A DNA stretch of 49,186 nt, from contig CALQTN020000033.1 of assembly GCA_943333505.2 (NCBI GenBank), forward strand, positions 1-49,186, written 5' to 3'. Of this stretch, positions 17,225 to 26,676 are shown piece after piece (the first letter of the stretch is position 1; the number at the start of each line of letters is the position of its first letter). The stretch comes from Asaia bogorensis (GTDB taxonomy: Bacteria > Pseudomonadota > Alphaproteobacteria > Acetobacterales > Acetobacteraceae). The translations under genes were made by a program, and so were the position numbers. The notes beneath the pieces are model-generated. The model saw only the letters and a list, made by a program, of their open reading frames with translations, made no database searches and had not been told where the DNA came from.

Positions 17225-17822
17225 CAAAGGCGGGGGGCACTGCCCCCTCGACCCCTGCCAGGGAAGCTCCCTGGACGCCAAACCCTAAGACAGGGTGCTG
17301 AGAATGAAGATGGGGGCTAGGGAGTCGGTTTTTACCGGCTTCTTGGCCCCCATCGTCATTCTCAGCTTCGCGTACGGGTTGGGGTGCAGGCATCACCACC
17401 CCCAGCATCCGGCAGATCGGCCGCAGCACCCGGCCAACCGCTGGCACCCCAGCCACCACCGCAGCCATCCCAGGCTCGGCCAGCAGCGCATCCAACTGGC
17501 CACCAAACCCCGCCGCCTCCCAGCCCAGTTCCCGCACCAGCCAGGCCCGTCCAGTCGGAAGCTGGCCCCGAACATTCGGTGCGCCCCGCACGCCGCGCAC
17601 GCGCACCGCCGGCACGCGCGCCGGCCGAACCATCGCCTGCTCAACCCGCAAAGCAACATGGGTCAACCGCCGCCATAACGGCCCGATCAACCCCACCAGC
17701 CTCGGGTTCCGCAAAAACCGCGCCGCCACCAATCCCGCCAGCCCGAGCAAAATCATCCCGACCCGGCGCACCAGCTCGGCAGCGTCATCGCTCAACAGGG
17801 AAGGGGAAGTCATGTTATTCAT
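17190..17822 (-). CDS. Uncharacterised protein with N-terminal hydrophobic segment
   Basis: I do not know its function. The open frame is 210 residues. Residues 20-36 (RVGMILLGLAGLVAARF) are hydrophobic and could anchor it in the inner membrane. A conserved-looking core runs from LPTGRAWLVRELGWEAAG to GRVLRPICRMLGV. I recall similar uncharacterised proteins in Acetobacteraceae but cannot name a family. After about residue 145 the frame reads through intergenic hairpins and even the last 35 bases of atpF, so the final 60 residues look like a low-value extension. A second ATG lies at 17813. A promoter-like signal at 17830-17859 places transcription start almost at the first ATG, suggesting a leaderless message. 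Confidence 0.55.
   Translation of the reverse strand: MNNMTSPSLLSDDAAELVRRVGMILLGLAGLVAARFLRNPRLVGLIGPLWRRLTHVALRVEQAMVRPARVPAVRVRGVRGAPNVRGQLPTGRAWLVRELGWEAAGFGGQLDALLAEPGMAAVVAGVPAVGRVLRPICRMLGVVMPAPQPVREAENDDGGQEAGKNRLPSPHLHSQHPVLGFGVQGASLAGVEGAVPPAFARPREGPPAVR
17233..17274. terminator. Paired GC-rich hairpins after atpF
   Basis: Two small perfect hairpins follow the atpF stop. GGGGGC pairs with GCCCCC around ACT (17233-17247), and CCAGGGA pairs with TCCCTGG around AGC (17258-17274). Neither is followed by a T-run. The layout resembles GC-rich intergenic elements common in Acetobacteraceae, as I recall them, and may work as a bidirectional stop. Confidence 0.5.
17297..17366. repeat. Long nested hairpin downstream of atpF
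   Basis: Arms at 17297-17317 and 17346-17366 pair over 21 bases with one mismatch. The 28-base loop holds a second stem, AGTCGGT with ACCGGCT around TTTT. No T-run follows on the plus strand. It lies inside the nominal C-terminal coding part of the minus-strand gene 17190-17822, which makes that C-terminus doubtful. Confidence 0.7.
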
Positions 17823-17834
17823 GTTTTAAAACAT
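17821..17834. promoter_or_regulatory. Perfect 14-base palindrome over the -10 box and start codon
   Basis: ATGTTTTAAAACAT is a perfect palindrome that covers most of the putative -10 box and the first base-pairs of the start codon of the minus-strand gene. Its placement would suit a repressor-binding site, but no regulator gene is adjacent. Confidence 0.4.
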
Positions 17835-17859
17835 AACATTGTTGCGTATAAACTGTCAA
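17830..17859 (-). promoter_or_regulatory. Promoter-like site for the 17190-17822 gene
   Basis: Read on the minus strand, TTGACA (17859-17854) is followed after 18 bases by TATGTT (17835-17830); TTATGT gives a 17-base spacing. The likely start of transcription is within a few bases of the ATG at 17822. Confidence 0.5.
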
Positions 17860-17964
17860 ACAATTTCGACGCGTTGGCCCATCACGAGCGGTCGATAGCG
17901 TGGCCGTCCTGTCAGCTGCTTAACGAACTCTCGCGCCATCCAACTGCCGTAGGGGAAAGAACCC

Positions 17965-18750
17965 TCACCCCACCCGCAAATCCAGCACCGCCCCCATCGC
18001 CACACTCGCCGGCACAATCCGCTCCACATTCCGGCTGCGCAGCACCAACCCCGCCATATACTGCGCCCGCCCGGCCCCATCCGGCGCCGCCTCGCCATAA
18101 CGCGCCGCGCATTCCCCGGGGGAAATAATCTCCACGGACGTCAACCCTACCGCCAACCGCGCCCCACCTGGGATTGCCGCCACCGCGTCGCGCCCAAACA
18201 TCCGCGCGAACACCGCCGCCGGCGCATCAACATCGTCGGCCACCATCACCATTGCCGCAATCCCGATCACCCCGTTGGCGTGGTGCCGCCATTCATCGCG
18301 CCACACCAGATCGCGGGTGAAATGCTGGCAGAAATACACCCGCCCGGCCGGGATCGTGCCCGGATCGAGATGCACGGTGCGAAAAACCGCGTCCTTCGGG
18401 CCATCCGCCAACGCCACCGGGCGCGAGAATTCAACCGGCTTCTGCACCGGCACCCCCGCCGCCGCGCAGGCCGCATAGGTCGCCGCACTATCCTCGGTCC
18501 CGAATACCAGCCCGTTCAGCCCGCACGGAAACTGCATCACATCGGCGCGCGGGGTTGCCGCATTCGGATCAGCCGCGATCAGTTCCAGGTAATCCGTGCC
18601 AAACATCGCCAGATGGTTCATTGACCCCAGCGTGTGATATCCCCGCGGCGTCATGGTGAAGCCGAGGCCGCGATAGACCTCCACCGCTTCATCCATCCGG
18701 TCGCGAACATTGACAACGACATGGTCCAGGGTGGGGATCGGCGCGAACAT
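17965..18750 (-). CDS. VOC/glyoxalase-like domain protein
   Basis: This 261-residue protein begins PTLDHVVVNVRDRMDEAV, the first strand of the vicinal-oxygen-chelate fold, and continues with FTMTPRGYHTLGSMNHLAMF and DYLELIAAD. It resembles the single-chain glyoxalase-like group (PF13468 type), whose members are mostly without assigned reactions. HLDPG and YFCQHFTRDLVW may supply metal or substrate contacts. The start at 18750 (MFAPIPTLDH) is chosen from the fold; upstream in-frame codons add a charged tail. It is the third gene of the RND efflux operon, 13 bases after the pump gene, but nothing in the sequence links its chemistry to efflux. Confidence 0.75.
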   Translation of the reverse strand: MFAPIPTLDHVVVNVRDRMDEAVEVYRGLGFTMTPRGYHTLGSMNHLAMFGTDYLELIAADPNAATPRADVMQFPCGLNGLVFGTEDSAATYAACAAAGVPVQKPVEFSRPVALADGPKDAVFRTVHLDPGTIPAGRVYFCQHFTRDLVWRDEWRHHANGVIGIAAMVMVADDVDAPAAVFARMFGRDAVAAIPGGARLAVGLTSVEIISPGECAARYGEAAPDGAGRAQYMAGLVLRSRNVERIVPASVAMGAVLDLRVG

Positions 18751-18763
18751 TTTCAGTCTCCGG

Positions 18764-21700
18764 TCAGTGCGGGGTTGATCCAAATCTGCGCTTGGCCCGC
18801 TCGCGCAATGTCTGGAATGTCACATACAGCATCGGGATCAGGAATATGCCGATGATCGTGGCGCCCAGCATCCCGAAGAACACCGGCGTGCCAACCGCCC
18901 GGCGTGACAACATCGCCGCGCCCTCGGCGGTGATCAGCGGCACCAGCCCAAGCACGAACGCGATCGATGTCATCACCACCGCACGGAACCGCATGCTGGC
19001 GCCGGCGATGGCGGCGTCGCGGATCGACAGTCCGGCCTCGCGCTGTTCCTTGGCGAATTCGATAATCAGGATGCCGTTTTTTGCCGCCAGCGCGATCAGC
19101 ACCACCAGCCCGATCTGGCCATACAAATCCATCGGCATGCCGCGCAGGTAAAGCCCGCCATAGGCCGACAGCACCCCCACCGCCACCGACAGCAACACCG
19201 GCACCGGGATCATCCAGCTTTCGTACAGCCCGACCAGGAACAAATAGGCAAACAGCACGGCCAAGGCCAGGATCGGCGCCGTCTGTCCAGCCGAGCGGAT
19301 TTCCTGATACGACCCACCCGACCATTCAAACGCGTAGCCCGGCGGCAAGACCTTGCCTGAAATCTCCCCCATCACAGTCAACGCATCGCCCGACGATATG
19401 CCGGCGCCGGGCGAACCCTGAACCGTAATCGCCCGGTAATTATTGAACCGGCTGATGGTTTGCGGCCCCAGCACAATCCGTGCGTCCGCAATCGCCCGCA
19501 GCGGGATCATCGCGCCGGTTTTGGACCGCACAAAAATCCGCCACAACGCCGAAAGATCGGTCCGGTCGAGCGCCTCGCCTTGCAGATTGACCTGCCAGGT
19601 CCGCCCGAACAGATTGAAGTCGTTGATGTAAATTCCGCCCAACGTCGCCTGCAAGGCGCTGAACACGTCGGTCACAGACAGGCCGAGCGCCTGCGCCTTG
19701 TCGCGGTCAATGTCGAGAAACACCGACGGCACGGTCGGCGTAAAGCTCGAAAACACCCGGCTCAGCCGCTTATCCTGATTGGCCGCGATGACCAGGCTTT
19801 GTAGCGCCGACGCCATTTCAAACGGGTCGCGCCCCTCAAGATTCTGGAGCTGATACTCAAACCCGCCACTGGTCGACAGGCCCTGGATGGCTGGCAATGG
19901 CACCGGAAAGATCAGTGCGGATCGGATCGATTGCACCGCGCCGGCAATCCGCCCGATCACGGCTGCCGCCTGGTCGGCCGGTTCGCGGCGTTCGGCGAAC
20001 GGCTTCAGCCGCACCACCAGGAAGGCGACATTGCTCTGCGCGCCGCCGTCAAGGAACGAAAACCCGACAATCGACAGCACGTTCTCAACTTGCTTTTGCC
20101 CACCGACAATTTTCTCGACCTGCGCCACCACCGCGCGGGTTCGCGCCACCGATGCGCCATCCGGCAATTGCACCGCGACAAAGAACGCGCCCTGGTCCTC
20201 CTCGGGCAGAAACCCGGTGGGGGTGATGTTGGACATGCCAAAAATACCGAACCCGGACGCGATAATCACCACTACTGCCAGCATCGACACCCGCACCAAT
20301 CGGCCCACCACAAAGCTGTAGCCGTGGCGCACGCCGTTGATGCCGCGCATCACCCGGCCCATCACCCCGCGATTTTTATCGCTATGGCGCAGGAACACCC
20401 CGCACAGCGCCGGCGACAAGGTCAGCGCGTTGGTCGCCGAAATCACCATTGCCACGCTGATGGTGACGGCGAACTGGCGGAACAACTGCCCGGAAATTCC
20501 CGGCACGAAGGCAATCGGCACGAACACCGACAGCAGCACCAGCGAAATCGCGATAATCGGCCCGGTGATCTGCTCCATCGCCTTCTTCGCCGCCTCCTTG
20601 GGCGACAAATGCGGTTCCTCCTCCATCACCCGCTCGACGTTTTCGACCACCACGATCGCGTCATCGACCACCACGCCCACCGCCAGCACCAGCGCCAGCA
20701 GCGACACGGTATTGGCCGAAAAGCCGAAAATCAGCAGCAGGGCGAACGTCCCGATCAGGCTGACCGGCACCGCCACCGCAGGAATGATGGTGGCGCGCAA
20801 ATTGCCCAGGAAGATGTAGACCACCAGCACCACCAGCACGAACGCCTCGGCCAGGGTTTTCAGCACTTCGCCGATGGTATCGGACACGAACGCTGAGCTG
20901 TCATAGAAAATGATCGGCTTCACGCCTTCGGGGAAACGCTTGGAAAGCCTGTCGAGTGTGTCTTTCACCCGCTTGGCGGTATCGACCGCGTTGGCGCCGG
21001 GCGCGAGGCTGATGGCCAGGTTCACCGCCGGCTGGCCGTTAATCCGGCTTTCAGTGTCCTGGCTCGCGGCGCCCAACTCCACCCGCGCCACATCGCGAAC
21101 CCGCAACACCGACCCATCCGGATTGGCGCGCAGCACCACGGCGCCGAATTCTTCCGGTGTCGCCTGTCGCCCTTTGGTCTGCATGCTGAGCTGGAACGGA
21201 TTGCCGTCATCCACCGGCTTGGCGCCCAACCGGCCCACCGCGCCCTGCACGTTCTGCGACTGCAAGGCCTGGATGATGTCGGACGGCACCATCCCGAGAT
21301 TGACCAACCGTTCGGTTTCGAACCAGATCCGCATGGAGTAGTCGAGCGCGCCAAACACCTGCACGCCGCCCACTCCGGCGACCCGCGCCAGCTGATCGAC
21401 CACGTTGATGGTGACATAGTTCGACAGAAACAGCGGCGTTTGTTTGCCCCCTTCCGAGGTGAACCCAATGAACTCCAACGTCGCCGAGTTGCGCTTGGCG
21501 ACCACGATGCCCTGGCGCTGCACTTCGGCTGGCATGCGCGACAACGCCGCCTGCACCCGGTTGTTGACGTTGACGGTGTTGATGTCCGGGTTGGTCCCGA
21601 TGGCAAACGTCACGGTCAGCGAATAGGTGCCGTCGCTGGAACTGTTCGACTTCATGTAAAGCATCTGATCAACGCCGTTGATCTGTGCTTCCAAAGGCTG

Positions 21701-21889
21701 CCCAATCGTCGATTCGACCACAGCCGAAGACGCACCGGGGAATTTGGTGCTGACCTGCACCTGCGGCGGCACAATATTGGGGAATTGCGCTACCGGAATT
21801 TGCAGCCAGGCAATCGCCCCGGCCAACGTGGTGATAATCGCAATGACAATCGCCAGCCGCGGCCGGTCAATAAAGACGCCCGAGATCAT
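18764..21889 (-). CDS. RND efflux pump inner-membrane transporter (AcrB/MexB type, HAE1)
   Basis: This 1,041-residue proton-driven exporter has the duplicated RND layout of twelve membrane helices and two large periplasmic loops. The proton-relay pair is the double Asp in [19 protein letters not shown] (helix 4), and the partner lysine is in [14 protein letters not shown] (helix 10). The N-terminus [15 protein letters not shown] is typical; the frame's extra twelve codons before 21889 were rejected. As a hydrophobe/amphiphile exporter it should work with the adaptor encoded four bases upstream and an outer-membrane channel that is not in this window. Substrate range is not predictable from the sequence. 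Confidence 0.95.
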   Translation of the reverse strand: MISGVFIDRPRLAIVIAIITTLAGAIAWLQIPVAQFPNIVPPQVQVSTKFPGASSAVVESTIGQPLEAQINGVDQMLYMKSNSSSDGTYSLTVTFAIGTNPDINTVNVNNRVQAALSRMPAEVQRQGIVVAKRNSATLEFIGFTSEGGKQTPLFLSNYVTINVVDQLARVAGVGGVQVFGALDYSMRIWFETERLVNLGMVPSDIIQALQSQNVQGAVGRLGAKPVDDGNPFQLSMQTKGRQATPEEFGAVVLRANPDGSVLRVRDVARVELGAASQDTESRINGQPAVNLAISLAPGANAVDTAKRVKDTLDRLSKRFPEGVKPIIFYDSSAFVSDTIGEVLKTLAEAFVLVVLVVYIFLGNLRATIIPAVAVPVSLIGTFALLLIFGFSANTVSLLALVLAVGVVVDDAIVVVENVERVMEEEPHLSPKEAAKKAMEQITGPIIAISLVLLSVFVPIAFVPGISGQLFRQFAVTISVAMVISATNALTLSPALCGVFLRHSDKNRGVMGRVMRGINGVRHGYSFVVGRLVRVSMLAVVVIIASGFGIFGMSNITPTGFLPEEDQGAFFVAVQLPDGASVARTRAVVAQVEKIVGGQKQVENVLSIVGFSFLDGGAQSNVAFLVVRLKPFAERREPADQAAAVIGRIAGAVQSIRSALIFPVPLPAIQGLSTSGGFEYQLQNLEGRDPFEMASALQSLVIAANQDKRLSRVFSSFTPTVPSVFLDIDRDKAQALGLSVTDVFSALQATLGGIYINDFNLFGRTWQVNLQGEALDRTDLSALWRIFVRSKTGAMIPLRAIADARIVLGPQTISRFNNYRAITVQGSPGAGISSGDALTVMGEISGKVLPPGYAFEWSGGSYQEIRSAGQTAPILALAVLFAYLFLVGLYESWMIPVPVLLSVAVGVLSAYGGLYLRGMPMDLYGQIGLVVLIALAAKNGILIIEFAKEQREAGLSIRDAAIAGASMRFRAVVMTSIAFVLGLVPLITAEGAAMLSRRAVGTPVFFGMLGATIIGIFLIPMLYVTFQTLRERAKRRFGSTPH

Positions 21890-21893
21890 CGCC

Positions 21894-23060
21894 TTAACCT
21901 TTCGGTGCGGCGGCGGGGGCGGCACCTGGGGGCGGTGTGGGATTGACCGGATTGCCTGGCCGGACCCTTTGCAGCCCGTCGACGATCACCGTCTCGCCTT
22001 CGGTCAGGCCCGACATGATGGTGGCAAGGGCTGGCGTCGATTGGCCAAGTTCCACCCGCCGCTGCTGCGCCTTCTTGTCGGCATCAACCACGTAAACATA
22101 ATTGCCCTGCTGGTCCGACAGCACTGCCACCCGCGGCACCGCCAGCGCCTGCACCGGGGTCACGCCCTCGACCATGACCGTCACGAACTCGCCATCCCAC
22201 AACTCGCGATTGGCGATGCCGTCGCTCTTGGCGCCACGGCGGACCGCGTTGGCAATCCGTGCCCGCAAGGTCAGCGTATCGGTCGCTGCCGCCACCGACG
22301 GATCGACATATTCCAGCTTACCAAGCTCGCTATACATTTTGCCGTCCGGCAGCCGCAGGCGAATTTGGATCGCGGCAAACCCGCCTTGCTCGGCATAGCG
22401 ATTGCGCAGATCGAGCGCCGCCCGCATCGCGATCGGGAACACCACATAAATCGGGTCCTGGCTGACAATGATGGCAAGCGGCCCCGATGTCGGACCAACG
22501 ACATTGCCAACCGCGAAAGCGCTGCGGCCGATCTTGCCGCTGATCGGGGCGCGGATTTCGGTGTAGTCGAGGTTGATCTGCGATGCCCGCAACTGCGCCT
22601 GATTGGCCTGCAAGGTCGCGCTCAAGCTTGCTTCCTGGGCGCGTGCATCATCGATCGAGGAAATTTTTCCGGCCGGAGAATTAATCAGCGACTGCGCGCG
22701 CGCCAGCGTAATGCTGGCATTTTTCAGCAATGCCGTCGTCTGCGCGATGGCGGCCTGTTTGGATGCCAGATCAGCCTCAAAAATGCCGCGCTCCAGCCGA
22801 TACAGCAAATCGCCCTGCTTGACCTCGCTGCCCTCGATAAACCGGCGCTCCTGCAATCCAGCCGTGACCCGCGCGACCAGATCGACCTTGTCGGTGGTCT
22901 GGATGCGGCCAACATAGGCGTTACTTTCCACCACCGATTGCTTGGCAACCGTTACCACCCCAACGGAAGGTGGCCCGCCGGGACCGAACTGGGCATGCGC
23001 CGTCGAGGCCATCAGAACGGCAAAAGCTGCAATCACCACAGAACGCATGCGAAACCCCAT
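21894..23060 (-). CDS. RND efflux periplasmic adaptor (membrane fusion protein)
   Basis: This 388-residue protein starts with a signal peptide ending AHA before QFGPGG and should be exported to the periplasm. It then shows the lipoyl half-motifs ([19 protein letters not shown] and [17 protein letters not shown]) flanking a coiled coil rich in Ala and Gln, followed by beta-barrel and membrane-proximal domains. It bridges the pump to an outer-membrane channel. The gene precedes the pump gene by four bases. The start is uncertain: the ATG at 23060 or the one at 23048 (MRSVVIAAF) both give a working signal peptide. Confidence 0.9.
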   Translation of the reverse strand: MGFRMRSVVIAAFAVLMASTAHAQFGPGGPPSVGVVTVAKQSVVESNAYVGRIQTTDKVDLVARVTAGLQERRFIEGSEVKQGDLLYRLERGIFEADLASKQAAIAQTTALLKNASITLARAQSLINSPAGKISSIDDARAQEASLSATLQANQAQLRASQINLDYTEIRAPISGKIGRSAFAVGNVVGPTSGPLAIIVSQDPIYVVFPIAMRAALDLRNRYAEQGGFAAIQIRLRLPDGKMYSELGKLEYVDPSVAAATDTLTLRARIANAVRRGAKSDGIANRELWDGEFVTVMVEGVTPVQALAVPRVAVLSDQQGNYVYVVDADKKAQQRRVELGQSTPALATIMSGLTEGETVIVDGLQRVRPGNPVNPTPPPGAAPAAAPKG

Positions 23061-23188
23061 CCCACCCGAGCCCGGTTCTGGACCCCAACCCCACATATGG
23101 CACATTGGGCGGGTTTGGCGACCCATCACCCTTGTCTTCCCGGCCATGTCGCGTCAGTTTCGCGGCAGAATCTGAATGGGAGCGTATG

Positions 23189-24121
23189 ATGGCTGAGTTT
23201 GTTACAGTCTGCGAAGTTGGTCCGCGTGACGGCCTGCAAATCGCCAAGGCGATCATGCCGACGGACATCAAGCATCGCTGGATCGCCGCCCTCGCCACCA
23301 CCGGCCTGTCGCAGATCGAGGTCGGCAGCTTCGTCCCCCCCAAGCTCATCCCGCAAATGGCCGATACCGACGCCATCGTCCGCCAGGCGGTGTTGTTGCC
23401 GCAGGTCGGACACGGCCTCGAAATCGTCGCACTCGCCCCCAATTTGCGCGGCGCCATGGCCGCCTACGACGCCGGCGCCCAACGCATTTCCATCCCGATT
23501 TCGGTCTCCGAAGGCCATAGCCGGTCCAACACCAACCGCTCCACCGACGACCAGATCGCCGAGGTCGGCCGCATGATCGCCTGGCTCCGCGCCCAACCGC
23601 GCCACGTGATGGTCGACGCCGCCTGCTCCACCGCTTTCGGCTGTTCCTTCGACGGCGTCATCCCGGTCGCCAACGTCGTTCGCGTCGCTGTCGGGCTTGC
23701 CCAGGCAGGTGCGGACTGCGTCATCCTCGCCGACACCGTTGGCTACGGCAATCCGCTCGACATCAAAGCCAAAGTCCGCGCCGTCCGCGCCGAAATCGGA
23801 CCCATCCTCAACGGCCTCCACCTCCACGACACCTGCGGCCTCGGCATCGCCAACGCATTAGCCGGCCTCGAGGAAGGCATCCGCAAATTCGACTCCGCCC
23901 TGGCGGGGTTGGGGGGCTGTCCCTTCGCCCCCGGTGCGTCGGGCAACATCGTCACCGAGGATCTGGTGTTCCTGCTCGAAAGCATCGGCTTCACCACCGG
24001 GATTGACCTCGACAAGCTCATTGCAGCGCGCGCCGTGCTGCATGAGGGGCTGCCGAGTGAGCCGATGTACGGCAATCTCGCGCGGGCAGGGGTGCCGAAG
24101 ACGTTTTCCAAGGCGGCGTAA
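23189..24121 (+). CDS. liuE: Hydroxymethylglutaryl-CoA lyase
   Basis: This 310-residue lyase cleaves HMG-CoA to acetyl-CoA and acetoacetate, the last step of leucine breakdown. It has the DRE-TIM/HMGL fold: GPRDGLQ near the N-terminus carries the metal and catalytic residues, HLHDTCGLG supplies the metal-binding histidines, and GLGGCPFAPGASGN contains the catalytic cysteine loop. I chose the ATG at 23189, which GGGAG precedes by six bases; the adjacent ATG at 23186 is too close. The gene is alone and divergent from the RND operon, 11.7 kb from the carboxylase genes it would complete. A related lyase acting on another hydroxyacyl-CoA is possible. Confidence 0.88.
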   Translation: MAEFVTVCEVGPRDGLQIAKAIMPTDIKHRWIAALATTGLSQIEVGSFVPPKLIPQMADTDAIVRQAVLLPQVGHGLEIVALAPNLRGAMAAYDAGAQRISIPISVSEGHSRSNTNRSTDDQIAEVGRMIAWLRAQPRHVMVDAACSTAFGCSFDGVIPVANVVRVAVGLAQAGADCVILADTVGYGNPLDIKAKVRAVRAEIGPILNGLHLHDTCGLGIANALAGLEEGIRKFDSALAGLGGCPFAPGASGNIVTEDLVFLLESIGFTTGIDLDKLIAARAVLHEGLPSEPMYGNLARAGVPKTFSKAA

Positions 24122-24124
24122 GGC

Positions 24125-24170
24125 GGAAACTTCTGTGTTTGAAAAGAAACAAGCAAAAAAACTACACTGA
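24125..24170. repeat. Degenerate copy of the AT-rich palindromic block
   Basis: ACTTCTGTGTTTGAAAAGAA and then AAGCAAAAAAACT resemble the block at 2895-2935 in the same orientation, with the inner palindrome decayed. It lies directly after the HMG-CoA lyase stop. Confidence 0.5.
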
Positions 24171-24181
24171 TCTGTTTGGTA

Positions 24182-24757
24182 TCAGACGTGGGCCCTGATA
24201 TTTTCAAACTCATCCCAAATTTCACGGCCCTCATCAGTCAACCAGTGCAGTGGTCCACAGCCCTCGACGTTTTCGCGCGGTTCGAACAGACGTGCCTCAT
24301 CGCAGGCCGCCAGAAAGCGTGCGGTATGGTCAACATGCCGCACCCGCGCGACGCGACCGTGATGAACATAAATAATCCGTTCGAATTGATAGAAGCTGCC
24401 CCAACCCATATGGACATATTGCAGCATCGGCCCGAGCGGCAGACTCAGCTTACCAGAATACCAGATCGCCGGGATTGGACGCGGCCCATCAGGGAATATC
24501 CGGCTGAGGTCAATATCCGGCACTTCCCCGCCCTCATCGAACGACCAGCCACCCCGCAATCGCTGCAGGAACAATCGATCGGCCTGAAGCTCCCAAACGC
24601 CGATATAACCGCGCCACAGGGCGCTGCAGTGAAACCCACTCAAGTCTGCCATGTTCGGGCAAGGATTTAGCGTGTCGAGATAGGCATCGAGCGGTCGTGC
24701 CATTAGGTCGTACTGCACGCCGTCAACGATAATTTCCTCAAGCGCCTGTGCTGTCAT
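24182..24757 (-). CDS. Uncharacterised protein, about 191 residues
   Basis: I do not recognise a named family. The protein is soluble, without signal or membrane segments, and rich in aromatic residues. A core stretch runs from CSALWRGYIGVWELQADRLF through PAIWYSGKLSLPLG to MLQYVHMGWGSFYQFER, reminiscent of small beta-rich proteins found singly in varied bacteria. The ATG at 24757 (MTAQALEEIIVDGVQYDL) is preferred over the upstream frame start at 24802. It is flanked by an AT-rich repeat downstream and a 146-base AT-rich gap upstream, and its local base composition (fewer GC-ending codons) is lower than its neighbours, which hints at separate acquisition. Confidence 0.7.
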   Translation of the reverse strand: MTAQALEEIIVDGVQYDLMARPLDAYLDTLNPCPNMADLSGFHCSALWRGYIGVWELQADRLFLQRLRGGWSFDEGGEVPDIDLSRIFPDGPRPIPAIWYSGKLSLPLGPMLQYVHMGWGSFYQFERIIYVHHGRVARVRHVDHTARFLAACDEARLFEPRENVEGCGPLHWLTDEGREIWDEFENIRAHV

Positions 24758-24903
24758 GTGGTCGTGTTCCAGAGGTTTACGGTCCTTCCTGGACCCACGC
24801 AAACCTACCAGATTTGTCTAAGTTTTTCACCATAAATTATTGAAATTTAAGAGATTATTCTTCGTTTCGGCGCTCATTTTGATCCGCAAATGGTAGCGGC
24901 ACG

Positions 24904-26676
24904 TCAAAACAAAGCATCCTCAAACGCCTTCAAACTCGCCCCGCCCGCCATAATCGTGCTGAACAGGCTCGAACTCTGTGGCAAAATCTTCGCCACAAAA
25001 AACCGCGCCGTCGCCAGCTTCGCCCGATAAAAATCGTCTGATTTCCCCAGCGAAATCTCCGCCGCCTCCGCCCATAACTGCGCCAGCGCCACCAGCGCGA
25101 ACAGCCGCAGATAATCCGTCGCCACCGCCCCCGCTTCAAACGGATCGGCAATCCCCTTGGCCGCCAAAGCTGCCGTCGCCTGCTGTAACCGGATGAAAGC
25201 CTTGCTCAGCGGATCAACAAACTCCGCCATCGCCGCATCACCCTGCTTCGCCGCGATATAGGCCGCCACCGGATGGAAAAACCGCCGCAGATACCGCCCG
25301 GCATGCGCCGACATTTTACGCCCCACCAGATCCAGCGCCTGGATGCCGTTGGTGCCCTCGTAAATCTGCGCAATCCGCGCATCGCGCACGAACTGCTCCA
25401 TCCCATGGTCACGGATATAGCCATGCCCGCCAAGCACCTGCATGCCGAGCACCGTCGAATCCCAGCCCATATCGGTGAAGTAGGCTTTCACGATCGGCGT
25501 CATCAGCGCCACGTAATCATCGGCTTCCGCCCGCACATCGGCATCGGCATGCGATGTCGCAATATCCTGCGCCACCGCCACCCGCACCCCGAGCGCACGA
25601 CAGCCTTCCACCCCCGCCCGCATCGTCAGCAGCATCCGCCGCACATCGGGATGCACCAGGATCGGATCGGCCGGCAGATCGGGCCGCGCCACCCCGTTCA
25701 GCGCGCGGCCTTGCAGCCGATCCCGCGCATAGGCGACCGCGTTCTGGTAGCTGACCTCGGCCAGCCCCAGCCCCTGAATGCCAACCGACAGCCGTGCCGC
25801 GTTCATCATGGTGAACATCGCCGCCAGCCCGCGATGCGGTTGCCCAACCATCCAGCCTTGCGCACCATCGAAATTCATCACGCAGGTCGATGACGCCTTG
25901 ATGCCCATCTTGTGCTCGATCGCCCCAGCCACCACCGAATTCCGCACCCCCGGCCGACCATCTTCTGCTGGCACAAACTTTGGCACCAGAAACAGCGAAA
26001 TCCCCCGCACCCCGGCCGGCGCATCCGGCAACCTTGCCAGCACCAGATGCAGAATATTCCCGGTCAGGTCATGTTCCCCCGCCGAGATGAAAATCTTCGT
26101 CCCCGTCACAAGGAAACGACCATCCCCCGCCGGTTCCGCCCGCGTCCGCAGCAACCCGAGATCGGTGCCGCAATGCGGCTCGGTCAGGCACATCGTCCCC
26201 GACCATTCGCCGCTCACCAGCTTGGGCAGATAAAGCTGCTGCAAATCAGCCGAGCCATGCGCCCGCAAAGCCTCGTACGCGCCATGCGACAGCCCGGGAT
26301 ACATCCCGAACGACAAATTCGCCGAACAAATCATTTCCTCGAACATCAGGCTCACCGTCTTCGGCAGCCCCTGGCCGCCATAGGCCGGATCGGCATGCAA
26401 AGCCGGCCAACCATCACGGCAGAACGCCGCATAGGCCGCGCGAAATCCCGCCGGGGTGCGCACCACCCCGCTCTCGAAATGGCAGCCTTCCTCGTCGCCC
26501 GACCGATTGAGCGGCGCCAGCACCTCGGCGCAGAACACCCCTCCGGCTTGCAGGATCGGATCGACCAGATCCTGCGTCACCTCGCCACAGCCGGGCAGGG
26601 CGGTCACTGTCGCGAAATCGGCAAGCTCATAAAGCGCGAAACGCATGTCGCGCAGTGGGGCGGTGTAGCTGGTCAT
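24904..26676 (-). CDS. Acyl-CoA dehydrogenase, long form with C-terminal extension (FadE/DmdC type)
   Basis: This 590-residue flavoprotein oxidises an acyl-CoA to the 2-enoyl-CoA. It has the long N-terminal helical extension, the FAD-contact motif MCLTEPHCGTDLGLLRTRA, and the catalytic Glu in IYEGTNGIQALDLVGRK, followed by an extra C-terminal helical domain. This is the layout of the long acyl-CoA dehydrogenases that include 3-methylmercaptopropionyl-CoA dehydrogenase (DmdC). Chain-length preference cannot be read. The ATG overlaps the YihY stop by four bases, making it the last gene of the beta-oxidation operon. Confidence 0.88.
   Translation of the reverse strand: MTSYTAPLRDMRFALYELADFATVTALPGCGEVTQDLVDPILQAGGVFCAEVLAPLNRSGDEEGCHFESGVVRTPAGFRAAYAAFCRDGWPALHADPAYGGQGLPKTVSLMFEEMICSANLSFGMYPGLSHGAYEALRAHGSADLQQLYLPKLVSGEWSGTMCLTEPHCGTDLGLLRTRAEPAGDGRFLVTGTKIFISAGEHDLTGNILHLVLARLPDAPAGVRGISLFLVPKFVPAEDGRPGVRNSVVAGAIEHKMGIKASSTCVMNFDGAQGWMVGQPHRGLAAMFTMMNAARLSVGIQGLGLAEVSYQNAVAYARDRLQGRALNGVARPDLPADPILVHPDVRRMLLTMRAGVEGCRALGVRVAVAQDIATSHADADVRAEADDYVALMTPIVKAYFTDMGWDSTVLGMQVLGGHGYIRDHGMEQFVRDARIAQIYEGTNGIQALDLVGRKMSAHAGRYLRRFFHPVAAYIAAKQGDAAMAEFVDPLSKAFIRLQQATAALAAKGIADPFEAGAVATDYLRLFALVALAQLWAEAAEISLGKSDDFYRAKLATARFFVAKILPQSSSLFSTIMAGGASLKAFEDALF

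Noticed and set aside
17856-18098. Short minus-strand frame ending MAREFVKQLTGRPRYRPLV
   Set aside because: The end looks protein-like, but the frame overlaps the VOC gene out of frame, has no ribosome binding site, and I could not tie it to a family. A fragment of an older gene is possible.
19931-20896. 321-residue plus-strand frame inside the RND pump gene
   Set aside because: It is antisense, His/Gln/Arg-rich and lacks any recognised motif.
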